A stretch of 64,000 bases of DNA from contig CAMYMF010000001.1 of the NCBI GenBank assembly GCA_947259355.1, forward strand, positions 52,966-116,965, written 5' to 3'. Below, in pieces: positions 19,201 to 27,359 of the stretch. Numbering within the stretch: position 1 is the stretch's first letter; each line of letters opens with the position of its first letter. The notes beneath the pieces are model-generated. The model made no database searches, was not told where the DNA came from, and saw only the letters and a program-made list of their open reading frames with translations. The translations under genes were made by a program, and so were the position numbers. Origin of the DNA: an uncultured Nitrospirota bacterium (lineage in GTDB: Bacteria > CG2-30-53-67).

Positions 19201-20017
19201 AAGCAACCCCCGGATCCCATGCCTTGACCATCAGATACGCTTTGCCCAGAACCCACAACTCCCACGGCACCTCGGCCGAATCCTCGAAGTGTTGAATCAC
19301 TGTGGGGGCCGATTTGGAATCGAGGTCGAGGGCGCGATCGTAATAGGCCGCAGCGCGTTCCGGTTTGGAGCGGCGCAGCAAACTCCCCAGGTACAGGTGG
19401 GGAACCGCCTCGTTTCGGATATGTCCCAGGATCTGTTCCAGCCGGGGCAGAATCCAGAGCCATTCCTCTTCTCTCGCCTTCAGCACAGTACTGTAAGCCG
19501 TGAAGGCCTCGCCGTAAGCACCTTGTCCCTCGAGTATCAAAGCCGTCATATATCGCAGCTCATTCATGAGCAGCACGTTCTGCCCCTCCACCGAGAGCTT
19601 TTGCAACTCCTCGGTTCGCTTGCGGGTCCGCTCGAGCAGACGGGTGAGGGCCTCGGCCCCGGTCTCCCCGATGAGGGCCAGCGCAGCTTTCAGGTCCCGC
19701 ATGTGAATCATGACTTCGAGGCGGAGTTCAAAGAATTCGGAACGGTCGATTCTTCCCGGCGGGTGGGCAAGCACCCTCAGGATTACCCGTCCTTGGTCCG
19801 GATCGGCCTTGAAGGCCTTGCGGTACTCCCGGGACGCTGCCTGCGGATCCTGAATCCGGCAGTAAAGCTCTCCCAGTGCGAGGAGCAGCTGTATATTTCT
19901 CGGGTCCCTGGTGAGGGCCGTCTCACAGCACTGCACCGCCTTGTCGATTTTACCCTTCTCGACAAGTTTATGCGCTTTTTCGACCACTTTCTCCGGTGTT
20001 GAAAGATTTGTGAACAT
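16223..20017 (-). CDS. Giant TPR-repeat protein
   Basis: A 1264-residue helical-repeat protein, first gene of the operon. Degenerate TPR units run almost throughout: KGKIDKAVQCCETALTRDP and NIQLLLALGELYCRI at the N-terminus, then many 34-36-residue repeats such as AAAYYDRALDLDSKSA and ARTHLEMGKVYLKVGL. The last 80 residues (GHYYEQVGNYAMAVQLQ) are followed by a short tail. There is no signal peptide, membrane segment or catalytic domain, so it is probably a protein-interaction scaffold. GAGGACC precedes ATG 20017, and a strong promoter with a perfect -35 lies upstream. Large TPR proteins of this type are common in Desulfobacterota, mostly uncharacterised. Confidence 0.88.
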   Translation of the reverse strand: MFTNLSTPEKVVEKAHKLVEKGKIDKAVQCCETALTRDPRNIQLLLALGELYCRIQDPQAASREYRKAFKADPDQGRVILRVLAHPPGRIDRSEFFELRLEVMIHMRDLKAALALIGETGAEALTRLLERTRKRTEELQKLSVEGQNVLLMNELRYMTALILEGQGAYGEAFTAYSTVLKAREEEWLWILPRLEQILGHIRNEAVPHLYLGSLLRRSKPERAAAYYDRALDLDSKSAPTVIQHFEDSAEVPWELWVLGKAYLMVKAWDPGVACLQAIHDPALEARTMALLKRVNPALEGVEPVLLLLGDRLRDAGNFEEASKTYGLLHGRVDGGQLRERFQRLVELDPENVSTARTFGEICLDEGDMAGSIAQMRKIVQSDPSQRPSFFEKSFAMLPDHFDDPELSLFLAELCLEDPDVARPVVLLRRFIRLTPDSPECALLLLKKLADRSADHPSVSLATAEALIALGRDQEALRSLQLAAAGEALLLREVLRHLSLLLRKSPALGAAIVAFLQELEAAGMGEPGLDLVWAEAAMACSDQQEAVSRLMRCVGDCPEQNAAVAELLDEWEQGHPHEHRVVLARAELCFRTGRYEAVGETLDAYLSTHPEAIGKVIPFYREMIRQRPEETSLHQGMVKAYYLGGTYDMVLEEGAKLEQTLEGPPLASIHQCMGDACKEMGRFTEAVKYYFQAFKEDSAIAGDAAERLQQVLDMNPTLPKASLALGLVLSSCNRVADGVECLLRLVRDVPQSSSTVMKYLKQISVNHPVAVEPILGMAELHILAGTFETALDLLWKAIQRDANQSASILRLLDQVAAKNPGLARTHLEMGKVYLKVGLCAKAAHHFLQAVEKDLTLSEQAIKFCHDILAVDPSELKAYATVTTIMLRLQRPAAAAQFLSSASTTHPKMRDTLLPQLEALEKAAPDSAEVVKVLAWNYFEADRIDAAVGAMERAIALEPVMVSDGEAFFNAVLEKHPEHGHARLQRGSCRLHKLDLPGAFEDVRVALEANPDGSTGGLELLEALREHGLRGTEFLGFVGDLYAGRKEHALAIELYQEALEGSQESAEKMELLIRLAEVHERLGQTDAVRGDLTAARELASDQSLYYQKVTEFALKRIHRDVRAFQEEAAGDQPLSEERLKQFISQLILLGRDTEAEEWVRRQTRYRDARTTREIWGHYYEQVGNYAMAVQLQTPEDRSHQLYLLEQAGYALPATVLLEDMLNENPDPMLQHRLNGACSLLMEESLLGARRPLVGKTRLKIYDLPSAG

Positions 20018-20059
20018 GGAAGGTCCTCACTGATAGGAAAGCAAATCCGGATGACTATC

Positions 20060-20089
20060 AGTATAATATGTGTCAATTTTCTGTGTCAA
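20060..20089 (-). promoter_or_regulatory. Strong predicted promoter of the TPR operon
   Basis: On the minus strand TTGACA (20084-20089) and TATACT (20060-20065) are 18 bp apart. The unit AAATTGACACA occurs twice in tandem here, so a second TTGACA overlaps the spacer. The start would lie about 35 bp before the TPR gene. Confidence 0.65.
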
Positions 20090-20101
20090 TTTTTATGTCA
20101 C

Positions 20102-20282
20102 TAGCCCGGATATTGCATGAGTGATCGTAACGAGAGGCCGCAGGAGCAACATAGGCAAGGCGCAGAGAATTTTCTGGCTGAAGACATATTGGAATATTTC
20201 AAAGTCAGGAAATTCGCTGCAACGCCGCATATGGCAGCTTATCCGCCCTCGCAGTAGATTTGCTCATGCAATATCCGGGCTA
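20102..20282. repeat. MITE-like element, copy 1 (181 bp)
   Basis: Ends are near-perfect inverted repeats: TAGCCCGGATATTGCATGAG at the left and its complement at the right, bounded by TA on both sides. The interior aligns over about 100 bp with the reverse complement of copy 3 (GGCAAGGCGCAGA, GAATTTTCTG, ACATATTG.AATATTTC, GCAACGCC). It encodes no protein. TA target duplication suggests mobilisation by an IS630/Tc1-type transposase. Confidence 0.8.
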
Positions 20283-20546
20283 TGAGAGCTCTTTTTTGAT
20301 CTGGCCCAGATCCAATGTGACAAAAGTCGGGTGTCTGTTTGGGAAGAATTGTAGAAAAGGGGTTGGTAGACTGGTCACGGGCGCGGGGGTGGTACAGGCA
20401 CAGAATGACGGCGTCAGAGTAGTGTAATCATAACTCGATGCAATCGCTACGGCGGGTTCGACTCTGGGGAAGGAATCTGTGCAATCGGGGCATAGGAGCC
20501 GTCCTTTCCCCGGAAGGTTCGCCGCCCGAGAAACATGGGCGGCGGG
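20283..20546. other. Intergenic region with terminator-like hairpin
   Basis: Contains the stem CGCCGCCC (20520-20527) / GGGCGGCG (20537-20544) directly downstream of the carD-type gene on the minus strand. It has no good U-tract. Nothing else is recognised. Confidence 0.5.
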
Positions 20547-21023
20547 CTATTTCAGGGCGGTGTCGAGTATCTTCTCCGCCTGTTTCTCAGATATCCCTTT
20601 GGCCAAAGATATCTCGGAGCTGATGAGATGCTTTGTATCACAGAGCATCTTCTTCTCACCGAAGGAAAGCTCCTTATCTCGCGAAAGAAGGGTCAAGTTG
20701 CGGAATACGGCCGCTATTTCATAGATAGAGCCGGTCTTGATCCTCTCGAGGCTCTCCCGGTAACGTTTGTTCCAGTTGGGAACGATGGCCTTAGGCTTCT
20801 GCTTGAGAACTTTGACAACCTTTTTCACATCGGAGGACTGAATCACCTCGCGAAGACCGACCTTGTCGACATTGCTGCAGGGGATCATGATGCGCGTCCC
20901 CTTCTCTATAATCTTCAGCACGTAAAACTTCTGCTTCTCTCCCATCAACTCCTTTTCTTCTATGGCTTCGATTTTACCAAGACCATGTGAAGGATAGACC
21001 ACCGTCTTCCCGATCTTAAACAT
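20547..21023 (-). CDS. CarD-family transcription regulator
   Basis: A 158-residue CarD/CdnL/TRCF-type protein. Members bind the RNA polymerase beta subunit through the N-terminal Tudor-like domain and stabilise open promoter complexes. The N-terminus MFKIGKTVVYPSHGLGKIEA and KFYVLKIIEKGTRIMIPCSN (to about 60) are characteristic, with the helical C-terminal DNA-binding part after about 70 (NWNKRYRESLERIKTGS). ATG 21023 is chosen because it starts the conserved block and follows GGGAG; nine upstream codons are unlikely. It is a single gene, divergent from the aldolase gene. Confidence 0.92.
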   Translation of the reverse strand: MFKIGKTVVYPSHGLGKIEAIEEKELMGEKQKFYVLKIIEKGTRIMIPCSNVDKVGLREVIQSSDVKKVVKVLKQKPKAIVPNWNKRYRESLERIKTGSIYEIAAVFRNLTLLSRDKELSFGEKKMLCDTKHLISSEISLAKGISEKQAEKILDTALK

Positions 21024-21143
21024 ACAACAACTCCCTTCTGATGAAAGCACTTGGAAAGCACTTTAAGAATGCCATAAAATACAATAAATTGCAAATGGAG
21101 TCAATAAAAAAATAACAAATCGTGAAGGGCGACCAAAATCCCC

Positions 21144-21172
21144 TTGACATTCTCGGCCACCCTAAGTTAGAT
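21144..21172 (+). promoter_or_regulatory. Predicted promoter of the class II aldolase gene
   Basis: TTGACA (21144-21149) and TTAGAT (21167-21172) with a 17-bp spacer, about 70 bp before the ATG. Confidence 0.6.
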
Positions 21173-21243
21173 TAAAAGCACTCTGGCACCCTAACATATT
21201 GAAAAATATAATGTTTTGAGACCGCCCAAAGGAAGGAGCTCCC

Positions 21244-22320
21244 ATGGCGAAAAATATCCTCGATTTGAGACCAGAAAATGCGTTGAAAAAGCTTGGAAGC
21301 TCGAGCAAGGTCTGCCTCTTGAGCTCGAAGGACATCTTCGACGTGCTCAAAAAGGAGAATTGCATCGTGATGGCCAACAACTGCCGCATCAAGCATGTCG
21401 TTCCCGGGATTCTGCGGGCCGCGCAGGAACTCGATGCCGTCGTTGCCTTTGAGCTGGCCAAATCCGAGGGAGGTCTCACCGGCGGCTACACCGGCATGCC
21501 CCCCCAGCTCTACTTCGAAACAGTCGTGGGATATGCGGAAGAGGCGGGGTTCACGATTCCCTTTTTCATTCATGGGGATCACGTTACCACCAAGAGTGCC
21601 GCCCCCGACGTGGTGGCCGACTCGCGTGCCCTCATCGAAGCGGAACTGGCGGCAGGCTACACGTCGATCGCCGTGGACGCTTCGTTTAACGAGACCGCCG
21701 ACAACGTCCGGATCTCCACTGAACTGGGGAAAATTGTACGGGACGCCGGTGCCGGTCTGGAAACGGAGGTCGGAGAGATACTCGCCACCGGCGTCGATGC
21801 CCGAATCACGTCGGTGAAAGACGCCGTCGACTTCATGGAAGGGATTACGGCCAACGGCATCACACCTGATCTGCTGGCCATCAACAACGGCGCCAAGCAC
21901 GGCAATTATACCCACGGCGAAGAGGTGCACATCGACCTGAAGCGTACGAAGGAGATCTTCGATGCCATCTCCCGATGGCATGTGGGCATTGCCCAGCACG
22001 GCATCACCGGCACACCCGTGCACCTGCTGAGCCAGTTTGCGGACCACGGTGTCCGTAAGGGCAATGTGGCCACGCTTTGGCAGAATATCGCTCACGAAGG
22101 TCTGCCCCCCGATCTCATGAAGCAGATCAACGATTGGACTGCCAAGGAGCACAAGGCGATCAAATTCACCACGGCCGTCTTCAAAAAGGAGATCGACAGC
22201 ATCCCCGAGGAGAACCGGAAGAAGATCGCCCTTAAGGCTTATGAAGCCGCCAAGGAATTCCTGACCAACTTCCGCGCCCGGGGCACCGCTACCAAAGTGA
22301 TCGAGTCGCTCACCCGGTAA
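21244..22320 (+). CDS. Class II (zinc) fructose-bisphosphate aldolase family protein
   Basis: A 358-residue metal-dependent aldolase of the FbaA/GatY/KbaY fold, expected to cleave or form ketose bisphosphates. Metal-site motifs are visible: FIHGDHV (about residue 115), ETEVGEI, NNGAKHGNY and IAQHGITGTP; phosphate-binding residues follow. The substrate (fructose- versus tagatose-bisphosphate or a special sugar) cannot be fixed from sequence alone, so I give no symbol. ATG 21244 follows AAGGAGCTCCC. An EamA transporter follows on the same strand after 71 bp. Confidence 0.88.
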   Translation: MAKNILDLRPENALKKLGSSSKVCLLSSKDIFDVLKKENCIVMANNCRIKHVVPGILRAAQELDAVVAFELAKSEGGLTGGYTGMPPQLYFETVVGYAEEAGFTIPFFIHGDHVTTKSAAPDVVADSRALIEAELAAGYTSIAVDASFNETADNVRISTELGKIVRDAGAGLETEVGEILATGVDARITSVKDAVDFMEGITANGITPDLLAINNGAKHGNYTHGEEVHIDLKRTKEIFDAISRWHVGIAQHGITGTPVHLLSQFADHGVRKGNVATLWQNIAHEGLPPDLMKQINDWTAKEHKAIKFTTAVFKKEIDSIPEENRKKIALKAYEAAKEFLTNFRARGTATKVIESLTR

Positions 22321-22391
22321 CGGGGCGGCGCATCTTTGTTTCGACAACTCGACGACCCGCACGGGGGCCGCGGCGGAGCGATTCTCCATCG

Positions 22392-23255
22392 ATGTTGTGG
22401 TTCTATCTCTCGTTGATCTGCGCCATGTCGGTGGCCGCTGTCGACGCGCTGAGCAAGCACGCACTGGGCCGGAGCGATCCCTATGTGGTGGCGTGGGTTC
22501 GACTTGGCTACTGCATCCCTTTTCTAGCCTTCAGCTTCATCTGGATCGATATCCCCGAGCTCGACGCCGCGTTCTTCCGAACCGTGGCACTCATGCTGCC
22601 CCTGGAGATTGCCGCGCTGATCTTGTATACCCACGCGATCCGCCAGTCGCCCCTCTCCCTCACCATTCCCTTTCTCGCTCTGACGCCGTTGTTTCTCATC
22701 GTCACCGCCTTTGTCATCCTGAGAGAGCGGCCCGACGTCTCCGGCCTTGCGGGGATTGCATTGATTGCGGCGGGGGTCTACCTGCTCAATGTGCATACGC
22801 GCCACGAAGGATGGCTGGCGCCGATGCACGCTGTGCTCCGGGAGCAGGGCTCCCGGAAAATGATCGCGGTGGCCTTGCTTTACAGCATCACATCGGTCCT
22901 GGGCAAAGTGGCCATCCAGCATTCCAGCCCAGCCTTTTTCGGTGTGGTCTACTTTCCCCTCCTGGCCCTGGCGAGCCTGCCCTTTCTCGGGCTCGCCGCC
23001 GGACGGCGGGCCTATGGCACACTCGCGTCGCGGAAGGGAATATTCACCCTCATCGGTCTGATTCAGACCGTCATGATCCTCACCCACGTCACCGCCATCA
23101 GCCTGGTGGAAGTTCCTTACATGATCGCCATCAAGCGAACCAGTCTTCTCTTCGCCATCGCCCTGGGGTGGTTCTTCTTCGGGGAGACCCACATCCGTGA
23201 AAGATTTCTCGGCGCACTCTGCATGCTGGCAGGGGTGGTGTTGATCCTGGTGTGA
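22392..23255 (+). CDS. EamA/DMT-family transporter
   Basis: Inner-membrane protein of 287 residues with about ten hydrophobic segments and the internal duplication typical of the drug/metabolite transporter superfamily. Each half ends in a segment like LAGIALIAAGVYLLNV (about 118-133) and LGALCMLAGVVLILV (C-terminus). Glu residues before these (LRERPDVSG, GETHIRERF) match the EamA repeat signature. The start is ATG 22392; no strong ribosome site is seen. It is downstream of the aldolase and could export or import a related metabolite; the substrate is unknown. Confidence 0.85.
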   Translation: MLWFYLSLICAMSVAAVDALSKHALGRSDPYVVAWVRLGYCIPFLAFSFIWIDIPELDAAFFRTVALMLPLEIAALILYTHAIRQSPLSLTIPFLALTPLFLIVTAFVILRERPDVSGLAGIALIAAGVYLLNVHTRHEGWLAPMHAVLREQGSRKMIAVALLYSITSVLGKVAIQHSSPAFFGVVYFPLLALASLPFLGLAAGRRAYGTLASRKGIFTLIGLIQTVMILTHVTAISLVEVPYMIAIKRTSLLFAIALGWFFFGETHIRERFLGALCMLAGVVLILV

Positions 23256-23281
23256 TTACCGGAGATCGGCGCACTCCTGAA

Positions 23282-24316
23282 TCAGGAGGCACTGCGGTGG
23301 GGCTCCAAGATCACCTTCATGGACGCGGCGCTCTCGGCCACCAGACGGAAACCCTCCTGGGCGTCTGCCAGGTCGAAGCGGTGGGTAATCATGGGACCCA
23401 CCGACACGGTCCCGCTCCGCAGCAGCTCAATGGCCACCGCGGTGTCGGCGGGGCTGCTGCCGTAGGAGTGGATAAGCCGGATATTGTTGCGCCAGAATGC
23501 CTGCACCGGTACCGGCAGCGCGATACCGGGATCGGTGGGGGCGAAAAACAGGATGGTACCCGCCCGGTCTACCGACACCAACGCCTGGTGAAAGGCAGGC
23601 AGAGCCGATGTGCAGACCATGACATGATCTGCGAGCCGTCCCCCCCGTCCCTCACAGAGCCGCTGGGCGATATCCTCACTCGCCGGCAGGACCCTGTCCG
23701 CGCCGAGGGCCTCGGCCATTTTCAGACGCGCCACATGGACATCGGTCACGATGATGCGCGCCGCGCCCGAGGCACGAGCGAGCAGTAGGTGAAGCAGACC
23801 GGAGAGACCGCTGCCAAGAATAAGCAGGTGCTGGCCCGGACGCACCCCGACGGCCCGCTGGGCCCGAACCACGCAGGCCAGAGGTTCGATGAAGGTTCCA
23901 TCCTCGAAGGAAACCTCATCGGGGAGCCGGAAGGCGCCGCGATCGACATTCAGGGCCGGAATGCGGATGTATTCCGCAAAACCGCCCGGATCGAAATTGG
24001 TGGTGTGTAGTGTGTCGCAGGAAGTGTGGTCACCGTTCAGGCAGTAACGGCACGTGTTGCACGGCACGTGATGGGCCACAAAGACCCGGTCCCCCTTTTG
24101 AAATCGCTGGACCCCGGGATCGGCTTCCGCCACGATGCCCGTCACCTCATGGCCGAGGACCAGGGGCGCCTTGCGGATGCGGTACCACTCCATCACATCG
24201 CTGCCGCAGATACCGCTGGCCATGGTTTTCAGCAGCATCTCCCCCGGGCCCGGGGCGGGCGTCGGCATCTCCTCGAGCCGCACATCCCGGTTGTTGTAAT
24301 ACATGGCCACCCGCAT
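23282..24316 (-). CDS. Zinc-dependent medium-chain alcohol dehydrogenase
   Basis: A 344-residue NAD(P)-dependent dehydrogenase of the MDR superfamily, nearest in style to sorbitol/threonine dehydrogenases. The catalytic zinc site is GICGSDVMEW with GHEVTGIV. The structural zinc loop has four Cys in PCNTCRYCLNGDHTSCD. The Rossmann motif is LILGSGLSGLLHLLLA. It lies 34 bp downstream of an LsrF-like aldolase on the same strand, so the two probably act in sequence on a carbohydrate-like intermediate. The start is ATG 24316. Confidence 0.88.
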   Translation of the reverse strand: MRVAMYYNNRDVRLEEMPTPAPGPGEMLLKTMASGICGSDVMEWYRIRKAPLVLGHEVTGIVAEADPGVQRFQKGDRVFVAHHVPCNTCRYCLNGDHTSCDTLHTTNFDPGGFAEYIRIPALNVDRGAFRLPDEVSFEDGTFIEPLACVVRAQRAVGVRPGQHLLILGSGLSGLLHLLLARASGAARIIVTDVHVARLKMAEALGADRVLPASEDIAQRLCEGRGGRLADHVMVCTSALPAFHQALVSVDRAGTILFFAPTDPGIALPVPVQAFWRNNIRLIHSYGSSPADTAVAIELLRSGTVSVGPMITHRFDLADAQEGFRLVAESAASMKVILEPHRSAS

Positions 24317-24350
24317 GCATCATGCTCCGGAGCGCAGCCGGCGGTGTGTT

Positions 24351-25145
24351 TCACGCGCGCTGCACGGTCTCCTGATAGAGTTCATAGGCTTCGGCAACAT
24401 CTGCCTTGGCATGGATGATGGCGTGCAGGGCCCGTGCCATGGGCACAGGATGCTTGCTTTGCCAGACATTGCGGCCCAGGTTGATCCCGATGGCTCCCTG
24501 CTGCAGACCGTCATGGACGAATGCCAGCACTTCCCGCTCGGTCTCACACTTAGGCCCCCCCGCCATCACCACCGGAACGGGGCAGCCGTTGACGACCGTG
24601 TCAAACCCGTCTTCACACCAGTAGGTCTTCACAATCTTGGCGCCCAATTCGGCCGCAATGCGGCACGCCAGCCCAAGATAGCGCGCGTCCCGTTTGGCCA
24701 GCTCCTTGCCCACCGCCGTGACGGCCATCACGGGAATACCGTAGTCCTCGCAGGCGTTCACCAACTCCGCCAGATTCATTAGTGTCTGACGTTCGTATCG
24801 GCTCCCCACGAAAATGGAGACACCGACGGCGGTTACGTTTAGGCGGAGTATTTCCTCAATGGAGGTGGTGATCTCTTCATTGGCCAGGTCCTCTCCCACC
24901 ACGCTGGTGCCACCCGAGACGCGAAGAATGATCGGTTTGCTCTGCGCCGGATTGACCACCGCCCGTAACACGCCCCGGGTGACGAAAAGCGCATCGCAGT
25001 AGGGAAGCAGCGGTGCAATGGTCTCACCGGGCTTTTCAAGGCATCGGGTCGGCCCCTGGAAATATCCGTGGTCGATCGGCAGGAAATAGCAGCGACCATC
25101 GGGCTGCACCAGTTGGCTCAGTCGGTTTTGCATACCCCAATCCAT
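24351..25145 (-). CDS. LsrF/DhnA-type class I aldolase
   Basis: A 264-residue TIM-barrel lyase, very close in pattern to E. coli LsrF (the AI-2 catabolic thiolase): MDWGMQNRL, FLPIDHGYFQGPT, FVTRGVLRAV, AELGAKIVKTYW with the probable Schiff-base Lys, and a C-terminal phosphate site GLQQGAIGINLGRNVWQS. Related DhnA-type proteins include archaeal fructose-bisphosphate aldolase and ADH synthase of the alternative aromatic pathway, so AI-2 processing is not assured. No lsrACDB or lsrK is nearby. ATG 25145 follows GGAGG. It is the first gene of a two-gene operon with a zinc dehydrogenase. Confidence 0.85.
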   Translation of the reverse strand: MDWGMQNRLSQLVQPDGRCYFLPIDHGYFQGPTRCLEKPGETIAPLLPYCDALFVTRGVLRAVVNPAQSKPIILRVSGGTSVVGEDLANEEITTSIEEILRLNVTAVGVSIFVGSRYERQTLMNLAELVNACEDYGIPVMAVTAVGKELAKRDARYLGLACRIAAELGAKIVKTYWCEDGFDTVVNGCPVPVVMAGGPKCETEREVLAFVHDGLQQGAIGINLGRNVWQSKHPVPMARALHAIIHAKADVAEAYELYQETVQRA

Positions 25146-25389
25146 GGCGTTTTCCTCCGTGCGTCTCTTGGAATAAACAAGGTCGGACGGCAAACGCACC
25201 CTCGGTGCCCACCCAACAGGAGGCAGCGACTTCGTCCGAGTTGAAGGGTAACCTAATCTTTTTGCGGGAGGCCTGTCAAGGTCCTTTTGCCGCCCAAACG
25301 CAGAAGACAATCCTCGGCTGGAAAGCGCTTGGCCCCCGGCTGCAGACAAGCGATGACGTGCGCGCGGCGCGTCTCCTGTACGGTATGGG

Positions 25390-25418
25390 TTGACAGAACA
25401 GTGTTTCTGACAAATAAT
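25390..25418 (+). promoter_or_regulatory. Predicted promoter of the haem-motif sensor kinase
   Basis: TTGACA (25390-25395) and AATAAT (25413-25418), spacer 17 bp, about 35 bp before the kinase ATG. It lies in the 308-bp region shared with the divergent LsrF-like operon. Confidence 0.55.
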
Positions 25419-25453
25419 AGGCCAGGGTTCTGGCGAACTTTTGTATGTGAGCC

Positions 25454-27292
25454 ATGCAAAAAAGAATCATCCTCCTCGTTATGCTCAGCATGCTGATCAT
25501 TCTGGTCAGTCTCGGGATCATCAGCCAACTGAGCGTAAACAATTCTATTGAGCGGTCTCTTGAGAAACGGCTGATGCTGGCTTCCATCATCAGCCGGTAC
25601 TTCGACTACATCCTCGAGACCAACCTGACACGGCTGTACGATATCTCCATCTCTGGACGGGTGGACTTTTCCGATCAGGACTGGGTACCTGAAACCGTCG
25701 CCCTCAAAACCGCGTACGAATACTCCATCTTTACCGATCGTATTTTTCTCCTCGACCGGCACGGCAACGTTGTGTTGAATTACCCGCTGCAGGAAAGCAC
25801 GAAAGTGAATCTGCTGAGCATCCCGGTAGTAAGCCGGATCATGGGGGAAGGCAAACCGCTGGTCTCCGATGTCTTTACCATGGAGCCGACGAAGAAAAAA
25901 GTGATCCTGGCGCTGGTCCCCCTGAAGGACAAGAACGGAGAGACCATCGGCGTGGCCGGCGGGGAGATCAACCCCACCAATTACCTGTTCAACCAGATGA
26001 TCAAGTCGATCCCGACGGAGACGACCACCTTTATCGAACTCGTCGACAGCCAGGGAATCATCATCGCGTCCAACATCCCGAAACGAATCTTGACCTGCAG
26101 CGATCACAACCAGTTTCTCGGCAAGCTCATCGCCACCCGCCAGAGCTCCGTTTCCACCTGTCATCGCTGTCACCTCGAAGCGGAATCGCCACAGCCCAGA
26201 ACCCAGGACATGCTGGCCTTCTCGCCGCTCTCCGTCGCTCCCTGGGGCGTCTCCCTGCGGGAGCCCCAGGAAACGGTCTTCTCGCCGGCCATCACCCTGA
26301 GGCGAAATTTCATCATTCTCGGGATCATCGCCCTCGGTGCGGCCCTGGTCCTGGCCATGGGCATGAGCCGCAGCATCGTGCGGCCTATCCAACTGCTCAT
26401 TCAGGCCTCTAAACGTCTGGGGCAGGGAGATCTTCACGAGCCCATTGCCATCAGGAGCCGGGACGAAACCGGGGTGCTGGCTGACAGTTTCGAGCTGATG
26501 CGGCAGAAGCTGGCCGCCTCCCTCGCGCGCATCCAGAGGCAGAATGTTGAACTGGAGCAGCGGGTACAGGAACGGACGGAGGAGCTGGAGTTGAGCCGCA
26601 AGAAACTGGCCGGCCTCTACCGCAAGAACATTTCCGTACAGGAGGAAGAGCGCAAACGAATCGCGCGAGAGCTGCATGACGAGACCAGCCAGTCCCTCAA
26701 CGCCATCCTCATTTCCCTGGACACGCTCAACATGGTGCAGGACCAAGGCGATGTCAGCAGCACGCATCTCCAAAAGCTGAGAAAGAACGTGGTGGCGACC
26801 CTCCAGGGGATTCATCAGCTGATCAAAGATCTCCGGCCGCCCGTTCTGGACGATCTCGGTCTGGAATCGGCCATCCGGTGGATGCTGGAGGGGCATCTGG
26901 GTACGAGGGGGATCGGGTACTTCTTTGAAACACAAGGTGCCTGTCCCCCCTTGCCCTCCAATGGCGGCAAGGGGGCGGTCGACTCTGCCACACTGGAGCT
27001 AACCCTCTTTCGCGTCATCCAGGAGGCAGTCATCAACATTGTAAAACATGCCGACGCAAAGCACGTCTTCGTGTCGCTGGTTTTCCACGAGAGCTGCGTG
27101 GAGGCCGAAATCGAAGACGACGGCCGGGGGTTCGATGTGGCCAGCGTCTACACCACCCTGGAAACAGAACGGGACACCAGCTCCTTCGGCCTGCTGGGCA
27201 TGAAGGAGCGCGTCGCGCTGCTGGACGGCCGGCTCACCATCTGCTCCAGACCAAATGAGGGAACCCACATCAGCCTGATCGTCCCGTTCTGA
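25454..27292 (+). CDS. NarX-like sensor histidine kinase with a CHRCH haem motif
   Basis: Inner-membrane kinase of 612 residues. TM1 at about 5-27, an extracytoplasmic sensor region (about 28-275), TM2 (about 280-303), HAMP (to about 358), a coiled coil, HisKA_3 and HATPase. The sensor has two PAS/Cache-like halves (FLLDRHGNVVLNYP; FIELVDSQGIIIASN) and then CHRCH at 236-240, a c-type haem attachment motif that would sit in the periplasm. His408 in RIARELHDETSQSLNAIL is the HPK7 phospho-acceptor. ATPase boxes include DDGRGFDV and GLLGMKERVALLDG. The response regulator follows after 67 bp and a cytochrome operon lies downstream, so redox sensing is likely. Confidence 0.9.
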   Translation: MQKRIILLVMLSMLIILVSLGIISQLSVNNSIERSLEKRLMLASIISRYFDYILETNLTRLYDISISGRVDFSDQDWVPETVALKTAYEYSIFTDRIFLLDRHGNVVLNYPLQESTKVNLLSIPVVSRIMGEGKPLVSDVFTMEPTKKKVILALVPLKDKNGETIGVAGGEINPTNYLFNQMIKSIPTETTTFIELVDSQGIIIASNIPKRILTCSDHNQFLGKLIATRQSSVSTCHRCHLEAESPQPRTQDMLAFSPLSVAPWGVSLREPQETVFSPAITLRRNFIILGIIALGAALVLAMGMSRSIVRPIQLLIQASKRLGQGDLHEPIAIRSRDETGVLADSFELMRQKLAASLARIQRQNVELEQRVQERTEELELSRKKLAGLYRKNISVQEEERKRIARELHDETSQSLNAILISLDTLNMVQDQGDVSSTHLQKLRKNVVATLQGIHQLIKDLRPPVLDDLGLESAIRWMLEGHLGTRGIGYFFETQGACPPLPSNGGKGAVDSATLELTLFRVIQEAVINIVKHADAKHVFVSLVFHESCVEAEIEDDGRGFDVASVYTTLETERDTSSFGLLGMKERVALLDGRLTICSRPNEGTHISLIVPF

Positions 27293-27359
27293 AACGCTCG
27301 GCCTTTGCCCTCGCGGATGATCGCCTTCACCAGGCAGAGGGCTGCGGCACAGGGAGTTC

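Noticed and set aside
15836..20002. Long open frames on the plus strand inside the TPR genes
   Set aside because: They mirror the GC-rich third positions of the minus-strand TPR genes, lack ribosome sites and match no family.
20445..20480. GGGTTCGACTC, resembling a tRNA T-loop
   Set aside because: The flanking bases do not pair as a T-stem, and no acceptor or anticodon stem could be drawn.
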